From Loktanella sp. (GTDB taxonomy: Bacteria > Pseudomonadota > Alphaproteobacteria > Rhodobacterales > Rhodobacteraceae): 44,282 nt of DNA. Below the pieces are notes generated by a model that did no database searches, was not told where the DNA came from, and saw only the letters and a program-made list of their open reading frames with translations. Positions within the stretch are counted from its first letter, which is position 1; each line of letters begins with the position of its first letter. The translations under genes and the position numbers were made by a program. The stretch spans positions 1-44,282 of the forward strand of contig JAIBDT010000017.1 of the NCBI GenBank assembly GCA_024686085.1, in the 5' to 3' direction. Positions 10,294 through 17,614 of this stretch are shown here, piece by piece.

Positions 10294-10305
10294 TTGTGAT
10301 CACAA
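10294..10305. promoter_or_regulatory. Palindromic operator candidate for the GntR regulator
   Basis: TTGTGATCACAA is a perfect 12-bp palindrome and fits the known FCD-GntR pattern of GT and AC half sites. It lies 6 bases upstream of the gntR start codon, between it and the metalloprotease stop, so a bound regulator would block the ribosome binding region or a promoter there. Confidence 0.65.
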
Positions 10306-10317
10306 GGGGGCCGTCGG

Positions 10318-11007
10318 TCAATCACCGAAATCGACGCGGTGCAGACTGTCACCGTTTTTGCGCAACCAGTTACGGTGCACGTCATAGTCAGGGCTAATCC
10401 GTGCGACCACCGCCCAAAAGGCGTCGGAATGGTTCATTTCCACCAAATGGGCGGCCTCGTGGGCGGCGACATAGTGCAGAATTTCCGGCGGGGCCATGAT
10501 CAGACGCCACGAATACATCAGCACACCATCAGACGAGCACGACCCCCAGCGTGACCTTGTATCACGGATGCTGAGACGGGTGTAGGACTTGCCCAGCAGG
10601 CCCGCATAGTGGTCAGACGCCGCCGCAAGCTCGTCACGCGCGCGTAGCTTGAGGAAAGCCCGTGCGCGCGCCGCAGCCGTGGGCGCGTCAGGGACATGCA
10701 AGATACCGTCTCGCAAGGCGGTCCGCTTGACCTGCCCCGCCACAACGGGCAGGGCTGCACCCTGAAACGGCACGGTGCCATCTGCGTGGACACGGGCGAC
10801 AGGGGCCAGCTTCACAAGGTTTTGCCGCAGCCAGATTTCGCGGGTTTGCAGGAAATGAATGCTCTCGCGCAACGGGCTGCGCGTAGGAATCGTCAGGGTC
10901 ACTTTCCCGTCCAGACGCGAAACGCGCAAGGAAAGACGCTTGGCACGTGCGGACTTGCGCACTGTGACGTCAATCGGGGGGTTGCCTTCTAGCCTATGAA
11001 CGCTCAT
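10318..11007 (-). CDS. YgjP/M48-like zinc metallopeptidase (DUF45)
   Basis: A 229-residue protein of the YgjP-type metal-dependent hydrolase family. The zinc motif HEAAH is at His183-His187 and the third ligand is His193 in EMNHSDAFW, followed by the family's C-terminal HRNWLRKNG. The segment TRSRWGSCSS is another family hallmark. The frame is open up to 11067, but ATG 11007 (MSVHRLEGN) is preferred, with AGCGGGA before it. Substrate is unknown; family members are mostly uncharacterised. It is divergent from the FYDLN gene and is followed after 30 bases by gntR. Confidence 0.88.
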   Translation of the reverse strand: MSVHRLEGNPPIDVTVRKSARAKRLSLRVSRLDGKVTLTIPTRSPLRESIHFLQTREIWLRQNLVKLAPVARVHADGTVPFQGAALPVVAGQVKRTALRDGILHVPDAPTAAARARAFLKLRARDELAAASDHYAGLLGKSYTRLSIRDTRSRWGSCSSDGVLMYSWRLIMAPPEILHYVAAHEAAHLVEMNHSDAFWAVVARISPDYDVHRNWLRKNGDSLHRVDFGD

Positions 11008-11114
11008 ATCCCGCTTTCTTATTGAACAATTGCCAAAGCCTTTGACACCATCAGTTGCATATGGCACGAGGCCTTGATGCGCTACAAGCGCGACCAGATT
11101 TGAAAGGGTAACAC

Positions 11115-11441
11115 ATGCCTAAGGAAGAATGGGGCACAAAGCGCCTTTGCCCGGAAACCGGCAAGCGCTTTTACGACCTGAACGCGACGCCGATCATCAG
11201 CCCATACACCGGCAAAGAAGTCGCCGTTGATACATCCAAAACGCGCACAATGGTTGCGGACGCGGAAGATGCGCAAACAACCAAGATGAAAGTGGCCGAC
11301 GAAGAGGACGATCTGGTTCTCGACGACGAAGAAGACGATGAAGATGACATCGATCTGGCTGACGACGTTTTGGACGACGATGATGACGACACAGTCAGCC
11401 TCGACGAACTGGCGGACGTAGCCACAAACGACGACGACTAA
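11115..11441 (+). CDS. TIGR02300 family protein (FYDLN acid domain)
   Basis: A 108-residue protein typical of alphaproteobacteria. The N-terminal 40 residues hold the conserved stretch KRLCPETGKRFYDLN and the segment PYTGKEV. The remainder is a strongly acidic tail of Asp/Glu runs (DDEEDDEDDIDLADD), probably disordered. Function is unknown. A single Cys in the N-terminal part does not make a convincing zinc site. It is monocistronic, with a 9-bp hairpin after the stop, and divergent from the metallopeptidase gene. Confidence 0.93.
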   Translation: MPKEEWGTKRLCPETGKRFYDLNATPIISPYTGKEVAVDTSKTRTMVADAEDAQTTKMKVADEEDDLVLDDEEDDEDDIDLADDVLDDDDDDTVSLDELADVATNDDD

Positions 11442-11455
11442 AAATTCTAAAAGTC

Positions 11456-11482
11456 GGGCGAGATTCTATCTTGATCTCGCCC
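11456..11482 (+). terminator. Stem-loop after the FYDLN gene
   Basis: GGGCGAGAT / ATCTCGCCC, a perfect 9-bp stem with a nine-base loop, 14 bases after the stop and 30 bases before tRNA-Ala. The T-run is missing, so terminator function is likely but not certain. Confidence 0.65.
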
Positions 11483-11512
11483 CGCTTGCTGCATAGACAG
11501 CACATCAGGTTA

Positions 11513-11588
<76 letters not shown>

Positions 11589-11819
11589 ATACCTTTGATA
11601 ACAAAGCCTTGAGAGACTGTGAAACACGGTGCGCCGCACTAGGGTCACACAGTTATGCGCAATCCAACCTATTTAGTTCTATCTCGGAACGGGTTTTTTA
11701 CTTCCGTTGGCCTCTCGACATCCTGACAATTCCAGCCCATTGGCACTCGCATTTTTGATGCGTAAGGGGCGTTTATCCCCAAGACAGATTTGTTTTACAC
11801 TGCTTTAGACATGGCATTA

Positions 11820-11846
11820 CCCGCGCCTCGGTTTTCGAGGTGCGGG
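11820..11846. terminator. Hairpin downstream of the acidic PepSY gene
   Basis: CCCGCGCCTCG / CGAGGTGCGGG, an 11-bp stem with one G-U pair and a five-base loop. It lies 28 bases past the stop of the minus-strand PepSY gene and could end that operon. The rest of the 286-base stretch 11589-11874 shows no gene; it has a few T-rich tracts (for example 11694-11700) but nothing else I can support. Confidence 0.5.
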
Positions 11847-11874
11847 CCATATCTTGGTTAGACGAAGCTAGATA

Positions 11875-12375
11875 TTAATCGTCGTCATTATCGTTGTCGC
11901 GGCCATCGTGGTCGTCGTTTTCTTTGCCGCCGCGATCTTTGTCGTCGTTGCCTTTGTGATCATTGTCGTCGTCACCGCCACGATCGTCATCATTGCTGCC
12001 GTGATCATTATCGTTGCCGTTGTGATCAGTATCGTTGCCGTTGTGATCAGTATCGTTGCTGTTGTGATCGTTATCGTTGCTGTTGCCGCGCTTGCCAGAG
12101 TTCGCGTTGTTTGAGCCACGGTTAGTGCGTTCAGAACGGTTTTCACGACGGGAAACATCGCTTAGAATTTCACCAGTCAGCGCATCATAAGTGATCAAAC
12201 GCTTTTGGGTGCCACGGACTGCTTCAACTTTGTAGTTGTTGCCGACGCGCTCGATTTCGATGTTTGTATAGCCCATCCCAGAAAGCTGGGCGCGTGTGCT
12301 ATCTGCGCTGGATTGTGCATAGGCTGCGTTGGATGCCAAAAGTGCAGCTGCGAAGATGATTGTCTTGATTTTCAT
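11875..12375 (-). CDS. Secreted PepSY-like protein with acidic Asn/Asp/His repeat tail
   Basis: A 166-residue product with signal peptide MKIKTIIFAAALLASNAAYA, then a PepSY-like module of about 50 residues (QLSGMGYTNIEIERVG, KRLITYDALTGEIL), and then about 80 residues made almost only of Asn, Asp, Gly, His, Arg and Lys. The tail includes four seven-residue units of the type N-G/S-N-D-x-D-H. ATG 12375 has AAGGAAAA upstream and starts the signal peptide; an upstream extension to 12414 has no such support. The tail resembles Ca2+ or transition-metal binding low-complexity sequence, which is inference. It follows the cytochrome b561 gene by 50 bases. Confidence 0.85.
   Translation of the reverse strand: MKIKTIIFAAALLASNAAYAQSSADSTRAQLSGMGYTNIEIERVGNNYKVEAVRGTQKRLITYDALTGEILSDVSRRENRSERTNRGSNNANSGKRGNSNDNDHNSNDTDHNGNDTDHNGNDNDHGSNDDDRGGDDDNDHKGNDDKDRGGKENDDHDGRDNDNDDD
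12001..12084. repeat. Four 21-bp tandem repeats encoding Asn/Asp/His heptads
   Basis: Four consecutive 21-bp units start at 12001, 12022, 12043 and 12064, each GTGATC followed by a near-constant 15 bases ending GTT, with one to three changes between neighbours. On the minus strand each encodes a seven-residue unit of the type N-G/S-N-D-x-D-H. Unit number could vary by slippage. Confidence 0.85.
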
Positions 12376-12425
12376 GGTATTTTCCTTTGTTGGTTTGGTT
12401 GAAGGGCCAATCATTTGGCCGAGAT

Positions 12426-12986
12426 TTAAGCGCGTTTCTTTCCCGTGATCATGGATTTGATCAGGTTTTCTTTGTGTTCAACGCTGGCAAGTAGGACGCC
12501 AACGACGTGCAGTGCGACAAGCCCGAGTGTCATGTAGACAATGACCTTGTGCGTGTCTTCGACCCATTCCTGCCCCCAGTAAGCGTCCATTCCCATCATG
12601 TATCCTGTTGTCGAAATCGCAGTGATTGCGACGAGCAGCGCGATGACCATCGCACCGCCAGCAGGATTGTGTCCGATGTAGCGTTTTGCTTTCATTGCGA
12701 TGCTGTCACGCAGGAAGCCCAACACAGTGGAAGGCCGATAGATAAAGTCAGTGAAGCGGGCGTTTTTCGACCCGATCAGTCCCCAAATGGCTCGAGATGC
12801 GACCAGACCAGCAACGATGTAGCCAATCTTGATGTGGACGCGTTCCCATTCATCTGCGGAAATGTAGGCGGCGGTGAATGAGACCATTAGCGACCAGTGA
12901 AATATTCTGACCATCGGGTCCCAGACCCGGACTGTCGCCGGCGCCTCGTGGCTGCCCGCTTCCGTCGTGGTCGCCACAGCGGGCAT
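12426..12986 (-). CDS. Cytochrome b561-type membrane protein
   Basis: A 186-residue diheme-type membrane cytochrome b. After a short polar N-terminus, four helices are seen: about 28-45 (RIFHWSLMVSFTAAYIS), 50-68 (ERVHIKIGYIVAGLV), 108-130 and 148-168. Candidate heme His residues are in FHW, VHIKIGY, EDTHK and ALHVVG, which fits the two-heme pattern of the family. It should pass electrons between the quinone pool and a periplasmic partner. The start overlaps the upstream PepSY gene stop at base 12986, and the acidic PepSY gene follows. Confidence 0.9.
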   Translation of the reverse strand: MPAVATTTEAGSHEAPATVRVWDPMVRIFHWSLMVSFTAAYISADEWERVHIKIGYIVAGLVASRAIWGLIGSKNARFTDFIYRPSTVLGFLRDSIAMKAKRYIGHNPAGGAMVIALLVAITAISTTGYMMGMDAYWGQEWVEDTHKVIVYMTLGLVALHVVGVLLASVEHKENLIKSMITGKKRA

Positions 12987-13261
12987 TAGTTGCTGTCGCC
13001 CTCTGTGCCCAGTGCTTCGCCTGTCATCGGATCAACAATAATCTCAACGCGGGCACCGGTTGTATCTACGCCGTAAACTTCGTAGCAGCCCTTTTCGATT
13101 TTGATGCCTTTCACGTCGTAGCCAAGTTCAACATACATCGCGGTAAGGTCTGCCTCGGCCATCCACTGGTCTTGTGCTGGGCTGTCGCAAGCCTGCTCAT
13201 CCGCGAATGCTGGTGCGGTCATCATCAAGACAGTGGCGGCGGAGATAAGAAATTTAGACAT
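12986..13261 (-). CDS. Small periplasmic PepSY domain protein
   Basis: A 91-residue product with a clear signal peptide (MSKFLISAATVLMMTAPAFA) and a mature part that is essentially one PepSY-type unit (LGYDVKGIKIEKGCYEVYG, then VEIIVDPMTGEALG). Two Cys, in EQACDS and EKGCYE, could form a disulfide. AAGGAAAG precedes the ATG. It is the first gene of the minus-strand operon with cytochrome b561 and is divergent from another PepSY gene plus two-component genes. A role as modulator or partner of the cytochrome or the sensor kinase is inferred. Confidence 0.88.
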   Translation of the reverse strand: MSKFLISAATVLMMTAPAFADEQACDSPAQDQWMAEADLTAMYVELGYDVKGIKIEKGCYEVYGVDTTGARVEIIVDPMTGEALGTEGDSN

Positions 13262-13348
13262 GGGATCTTTCCTTTGGGTTCTGAGCAGTGTTGCTCGTTT
13301 CGATGTAACCCTTTTGGCAGACCCAAAATGACAACTGCCTGATCAGGG

Positions 13349-13365
13349 CTGTCAGCAAACTGTAA
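13349..13365 (+). promoter_or_regulatory. Direct repeat in the divergent PepSY promoter region
   Basis: CTGTCA (13349-13354) and CTGTAA (13360-13365) are spaced 11 bp start to start, the usual arrangement for OmpR/PhoB-type response regulators. An AATTT-GTG-AAATT palindrome (13364-13376) overlaps the second half. The region 13262-13425 separates the two divergent operons and must hold both promoters. Confidence 0.4.
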
Positions 13366-13425
13366 TTTGTGAAATTGTATCAAGGCATCAGAAAGCGAGG
13401 CGCCTGCGCGCCCAGAGTAATGCCC

Positions 13426-13734
13426 ATGAAAAGTCTTCCAACTGTTGCAGCTTGTCTTTTAATGGCAATTGCTGTTCCGCTGACAACTTCTGCCGACGAG
13501 ATCAGAAGCGAGGATGTCTCACGACTTTTGAAAAACGGTGAAATTCAATCACTTTTTTCTATCTTGGAAATCGTCCGACCTATAACCGGCACACATATTC
13601 TTGAGGTCGTTTTTGAGAACGAAGTCTTTTGTATGGCTTACGAAATCTATTTTTTAGATGCCGAAGGCCGCCGTCGTGAAATTTATGTCGATGCCCGCAC
13701 GGGTGAAGTTTTGATGCAAAAGTTGGAAAACTAG
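13426..13734 (+). CDS. Periplasmic PepSY-like protein preceding a two-component system
   Basis: A 102-residue product with signal peptide MKSLPTVAACLLMAIAVPLT and cleavage likely before ADEIR. The mature part has PepSY features: a helix (VSRLLKNGEIQSLFSILEIV), then strands ending EIYVDARTGEVL. The ATG at 13426 is chosen because AGAG sits 8 bases upstream and the signal peptide starts there; ATG 13420 and a GTG at 13369 are alternatives. Only 3 bases separate it from the response regulator. The order small periplasmic protein, regulator, kinase resembles rhizobial feuN-feuP-feuQ, in which FeuN restrains the sensor kinase; the same role here is inference. Confidence 0.82.
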   Translation: MKSLPTVAACLLMAIAVPLTTSADEIRSEDVSRLLKNGEIQSLFSILEIVRPITGTHILEVVFENEVFCMAYEIYFLDAEGRRREIYVDARTGEVLMQKLEN

Positions 13735-13737
13735 ACG

Positions 13738-14406
13738 ATGCGCATTCTTGTTGTTGAAGATGATGATCGCATCCGCCACGACGTTCAGGCAGCACTCGAG
13801 GCTGCTGGATATATTGTCGACGTAGAGGCCTCTGGTGAAGAAGGTTGGTTCTTAGGCGACACCGAAGCTTACGGTGCCGTTGTGCTCGATCTTGGCCTAC
13901 CTCAAATGGATGGTTTGACCATCCTCAAGCGTTGGCGCAAAGCGGAACGCAATATGCCCGTTCTGATTTTGACAGCGCGCGGAACTTGGAAAGAGCGGGT
14001 TGAAGGCATTGATGCTGGTGCAGATGATTATCTTGCAAAGCCGTTCCACGCAGAAGAACTATTGGCGCGAATTCGTGCGATTATTCGAAGGTCGGGTGGC
14101 AATGCGACCTCTGTTATCACCATCGGTGACGCCGAACTCGATGAACGCCAGATGCGGCTGACAGTGCGCGGCGTTGCAGTCAACCTCTCTCCGCAAGAAT
14201 ATCGGTTGGTCTCCTATCTAATGCTTCATAATGGCAGAGTTGTGTCGCAACAAGAACTGGCAGAACACCTTCAATCGGTTCACTTTGAACGTGAATCCAA
14301 TGCAGTTGAAGTGTTGGTGGCCCGCGTCCGCCGCAAGTTGCCTACTGCGCTTATCGAAACACGGCGCGGCTATGGCTATAGCGTTGCAAAGGCCCATACA
14401 GAATGA
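13738..14406 (+). CDS. OmpR/PhoP-type response regulator
   Basis: A 222-residue regulator. The receiver domain (1-115) has acidic pocket EDDD at 7-10, phosphoacceptor Asp51 in VVLDLGLPQMDG, Thr in LTARG and the conserved Lys in LAKPFH. The C-terminal winged helix (about 125-218) contains NLSPQEYRLVSYLMLHNGRVV and ends RRGYGYSV. It belongs with PhoP, QseB and FeuP regulators. The start codon follows the PepSY stop by three bases, and its stop overlaps the kinase start (ATGA). The likely targets are its own operon and the divergent PepSY/cytochrome operon. Confidence 0.95.
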   Translation: MRILVVEDDDRIRHDVQAALEAAGYIVDVEASGEEGWFLGDTEAYGAVVLDLGLPQMDGLTILKRWRKAERNMPVLILTARGTWKERVEGIDAGADDYLAKPFHAEELLARIRAIIRRSGGNATSVITIGDAELDERQMRLTVRGVAVNLSPQEYRLVSYLMLHNGRVVSQQELAEHLQSVHFERESNAVEVLVARVRRKLPTALIETRRGYGYSVAKAHTE

Positions 14407-15770
14407 ACCCAAGATATTCGCTTCGCAACCGCCTTGCCGGTTTTGCTATCCTTGTTGTTGCAAGCACTATGCTCGCGACTTGGATTGGCTTAACGATCAT
14501 TTTTGAGCGCAGCGTTGAGCGGCGCGAGGGGCAAGAATTAGATTCTTACCTCGATCAAATTATTGGCGGGCTCCGGTTCGGACCAAATGGTGAGGTCACC
14601 CTAGAGCGAGAGCTATCTGACCCACGCTTTGATCAAGTTCTCGGAGGGCTTTATTATCAAGTTGGCACACTGGATGGCACTATCGTCCTAAAGTCTCGCT
14701 CGCTATGGGACACAACATTGGATCTTCCCGATGATGTCCACGAACCAGGGGCTGTGCATGTCTATCAGCACGCTGGACCAAACGACACGGATTTGCTGCT
14801 GCACGAGAGCCGGATTGAATTCGTCAACAAAGGTGAAACGCAATCGCTGCTCATAACCGTCGCAATAGACACAACAGAACTCGAAGCGCTCAATTCAGGT
14901 TTCTCACGTGATCTTGTTCTCGCGCTCGTTTCCTTAGCAGTTGTATTACTGTTCGGTTTTGCCTTTCAAATCGGTGCGGGACTTCGGCCATTGGATCGAT
15001 TGCGACAAGGGATTTCGGACGTCAAATCTGGTCGTGAGAAACGCCTTTCAACAGATGCCCCGACCGAGGTTATTCCATTGATCGACGAAGTGAACAGTTT
15101 GCTAGACCTGCAAGAAGAAAGCATGATCCGTGCCCAAGATCGCGCAGCTGATCTGGCACACGGATTAAAAACGCCTTTGACCGCTCTTGGAACGGACATC
15201 GAAAAATTGCGCAAGATTGGCGCCGACACTATCGCGGATGATATTCAGGAATTGTCGTCGCGCATGCGCAGGCATTTGGATCGGGAACTCGCCCTCGCCC
15301 GCGACAGGCATGGCCGAGCGAGTGCGCGCACATCAGCTCAGACCGCCCTGTCCTCAATTGTTAGGGCACTCGAAAAAACCCCAAAAGGCGAGAAGAGAAT
15401 TTACGCCAACAACGTGCCAAATTGGGTTCAGCTGGCCGTAGATCAGGGGGACTTCCTAGAGGTTGCTGGCAACTTATTGGAGAATGCCACCAAGTTTGCG
15501 GCAAGCAAAATCGCGATTGATTGTGGTGTGAAAGACGGGTGGGCAACAATAGTCGTTTCTGACGATGGACCTGGTGTTGATGCAAAGCGCTTAACACATA
15601 TTTCCAAGCGCGGAGTGCGGCTTGATACATCCGGATCAGGGCTTGGCTTGGCCATCGTCAAAGACATTGTCGATGCATACCAAGGTCAATTATTTCTCGA
15701 AAACAAACCTGATGGCGGACTATCTGCGACAGTTATTCTGCCAGTATCCAAGAAAATCGACCTAGATTAG
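14403..15770 (+). CDS. Sensor histidine kinase, PhoQ/FeuQ-like
   Basis: A 455-residue membrane kinase. Transmembrane helices lie at about 12-34 and 169-191, flanking a periplasmic sensor of about 130 residues with many acidic residues. A HAMP-like region follows (192-240), then the H-box DLAHGLKTPLTAL with His253, N-box Asn361 (NLLENATKF), G1 box DDGPGVD (387-393) and G2 box GSGLGLAIV (411-419). The H-box form is the one seen in PhoQ and FeuQ kinases. It is translationally coupled to the response regulator. The signal is unknown; divalent cation, osmotic or envelope cues are the family precedents. Confidence 0.95.
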   Translation: MNPRYSLRNRLAGFAILVVASTMLATWIGLTIIFERSVERREGQELDSYLDQIIGGLRFGPNGEVTLERELSDPRFDQVLGGLYYQVGTLDGTIVLKSRSLWDTTLDLPDDVHEPGAVHVYQHAGPNDTDLLLHESRIEFVNKGETQSLLITVAIDTTELEALNSGFSRDLVLALVSLAVVLLFGFAFQIGAGLRPLDRLRQGISDVKSGREKRLSTDAPTEVIPLIDEVNSLLDLQEESMIRAQDRAADLAHGLKTPLTALGTDIEKLRKIGADTIADDIQELSSRMRRHLDRELALARDRHGRASARTSAQTALSSIVRALEKTPKGEKRIYANNVPNWVQLAVDQGDFLEVAGNLLENATKFAASKIAIDCGVKDGWATIVVSDDGPGVDAKRLTHISKRGVRLDTSGSGLGLAIVKDIVDAYQGQLFLENKPDGGLSATVILPVSKKIDLD

Positions 15771-15818
15771 CCCCCGCCCAAGTGTCAAACTATCTGGCAC
15801 GCCACTCTTCAGGTCGAT

Positions 15819-16592
15819 TTATAGCTTCGCGCCGCTGAACTTTGCGACAGCTATTCCCGCGCCTTGTAATGCGCTGCGGGTCGCTTTGGCGATGTCGACC
15901 GCCTCGGCTGTGTCCCCGTGTAGACAGACCGTATCAATGCGTGTCGGGATGTGCTTGCCGCTATGCGTGATAATCGCGCCTGCTTGGACCATCTCCACGA
16001 TCCGCGCCGCCGCAAAATCGGCGTCGTGGATCACCGCACCGGGCAGGCTGCGGTCCACCAAAGTCGCGTCATCGTTATAAGCTCGATCCGCGAAAATCTC
16101 GCAGGCCGCGTTGCAGCCCAGTTCTGTGACCGCCGCCTGCTGCGCTGTGCCCGCCAGCACCATGATCGTGATATCAGGCGCAATCGCCAAAGCCGCACGG
16201 TAGCAGGTCAGCGCCATCGCTTTATCCTCTGCCGCCATATTCGCCATAGCCCCGTGCAATTTAAGGTGGCGGACCTGCGCGCCTTGGGCCTGTGCCATCG
16301 CAATGGCCGCACCCAGTTGATATTGCACAAGGTTGCCAAGGCTCTGCGCAGGCATCACCATGCGTTGCCGTCCGAACCCCTGCAGATCATCAAACCCCGG
16401 ATGCGCCCCGATCCCAACGCCCCTTTGATGTGCCGCAGCCATCGTCCGCGCCATCACATCAGGGTCGCCCGCATGAAACCCGCAGGCGATATTGGCTGAA
16501 CTGACCACATCAAGCAGCGCCAGATCATCGCCCATTACCCAAGGGCCGAAACTTTCGCCCATATCCGCGTTTAAATCGACACTTTGGTTCAT
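15819..16592 (-). CDS. pxpA: 5-oxoprolinase subunit A (LamB/YcsF family)
   Basis: A 257-residue subunit of the ATP-dependent 5-oxoprolinase PxpABC, which opens 5-oxoproline (pyroglutamate) to glutamate. The N-terminus has the family signature VDLNADMGESFG, followed by SSANIACGFHAGDP (metal-binding His) and GAHPGFDDLQGFGR. HGDTAEAV near the C-terminus is also typical. The length matches the family. The start overlaps the pxpC stop by four bases, and it is the last gene of the minus-strand operon. LamB/YcsF was long annotated as lactam utilisation. Confidence 0.95.
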   Translation of the reverse strand: MNQSVDLNADMGESFGPWVMGDDLALLDVVSSANIACGFHAGDPDVMARTMAAAHQRGVGIGAHPGFDDLQGFGRQRMVMPAQSLGNLVQYQLGAAIAMAQAQGAQVRHLKLHGAMANMAAEDKAMALTCYRAALAIAPDITIMVLAGTAQQAAVTELGCNAACEIFADRAYNDDATLVDRSLPGAVIHDADFAAARIVEMVQAGAIITHSGKHIPTRIDTVCLHGDTAEAVDIAKATRSALQGAGIAVAKFSGAKL

Positions 16593-17614
16593 GGTGGGTC
16601 CCTTTCAAGATCGTCGCCAGCGGTGGCTCCGCTGATCAATTGATAAGACAGCAAATCACCGATGTCATGCGGGTTGCGGATCATCGGGTGCACGCTGCCG
16701 CGCAACCCTTTGCGGCGGCCAGCTTCGCGGCGCTCTGCGGCGACAGCCTCTGCCAAGGTTACGAACTGAAACCGCAGCGTGGCCCCTGCCCGCGCTTGTG
16801 CGACACGTGGCAGGTCCATCGGCAAGACCGACCCGATGCGCGGATAGCCCCCTGTGGTCTGACATTCGGACAGCAACACAAAGGGCGTGCCGTCGCCCGT
16901 GACCTGCACATCGCCAGAGACGATGATCTCTGACAAGACCGATAGGCCCGCGCTGGTTTTGAACCCGCAACCATCAGGCAAAATGCGCACGCCCATACGG
17001 TTCCCACGTGTGTCGCGCGTGAATGTGGTGGCTTCAAAACGGGATATCTCGGCAGGCGCAAAGAATTCAGTCTGCAAGCTGGGCACAATCCGCACCGTGC
17101 CGCCGTCAAAGCGGGCATCAGTGTCAATCTTTTGCCCCGTCAATACATGCGGATCGGGACCAAGCGGCAGTGTATCACCTGCCTGCAACGTCTGACCAAT
17201 CCCCGCCGCCAAATGCGCACTTTGCGCGCCCAAGATGGTCTGGCCCTGCAAACCACCACCAAAGTGCAAATAACCGTAACTGCCCGTCGTGGCCGCCCCG
17301 ATGCATAACCGCGCGCCCTTGGGCAGCAGGTGACTGGCGTTCCAAACCAGATTGGCACCGTCGATAGAGGCCCGCATCGGCGCACCTGTCAGGGCGATGC
17401 GTGTCTCTACCGTGGCCTCGAACTCGCCGCCCATGCCGCCCATCTCAAGGGCCGCAAACTGGTCGCTTTGCCCTAGCAACGCGGCCCCCTCGGCCAGTGC
17501 TAAACGGTCGACCGCGCCGCCACGAGACAGGCCAAACGCCAAGAACCCCGCCCGCCCTTGGTCTTGGACGGTCACGCTTGGACCTGCGCTGATGACTTTG
17601 ATGTCGCGGCTCAT
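16589..17614 (-). CDS. pxpC: 5-oxoprolinase subunit C (biotin-dependent carboxyltransferase-like, KipA family)
   Basis: A 341-residue subunit of the PxpABC 5-oxoprolinase, from the KipA/urea-amidolyase AHS2 family. The N-terminus has VISAGPSVTVQDQGRAGFLA and GLSRGGAVDRLAL, both family hallmarks. TRGNRMGVRI and TTGGYPRIGSVL follow in the core. The frame is open upstream to 17830, but ATG 17614 starts the family N-terminus and overlaps the pxpB stop by four bases. Subunits B, C and A are all adjacent, so the complete enzyme is present. Cytoplasmic. Confidence 0.94.
   Translation of the reverse strand: MSRDIKVISAGPSVTVQDQGRAGFLAFGLSRGGAVDRLALAEGAALLGQSDQFAALEMGGMGGEFEATVETRIALTGAPMRASIDGANLVWNASHLLPKGARLCIGAATTGSYGYLHFGGGLQGQTILGAQSAHLAAGIGQTLQAGDTLPLGPDPHVLTGQKIDTDARFDGGTVRIVPSLQTEFFAPAEISRFEATTFTRDTRGNRMGVRILPDGCGFKTSAGLSVLSEIIVSGDVQVTGDGTPFVLLSECQTTGGYPRIGSVLPMDLPRVAQARAGATLRFQFVTLAEAVAAERREAGRRKGLRGSVHPMIRNPHDIGDLLSYQLISGATAGDDLERDPP

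Noticed and set aside
12001..12084. Regular tandem repeats that might be read as a CRISPR array
   Set aside because: Units are 21 bp without spacers, encode in-frame heptads of a secreted protein, and no cas genes are near.
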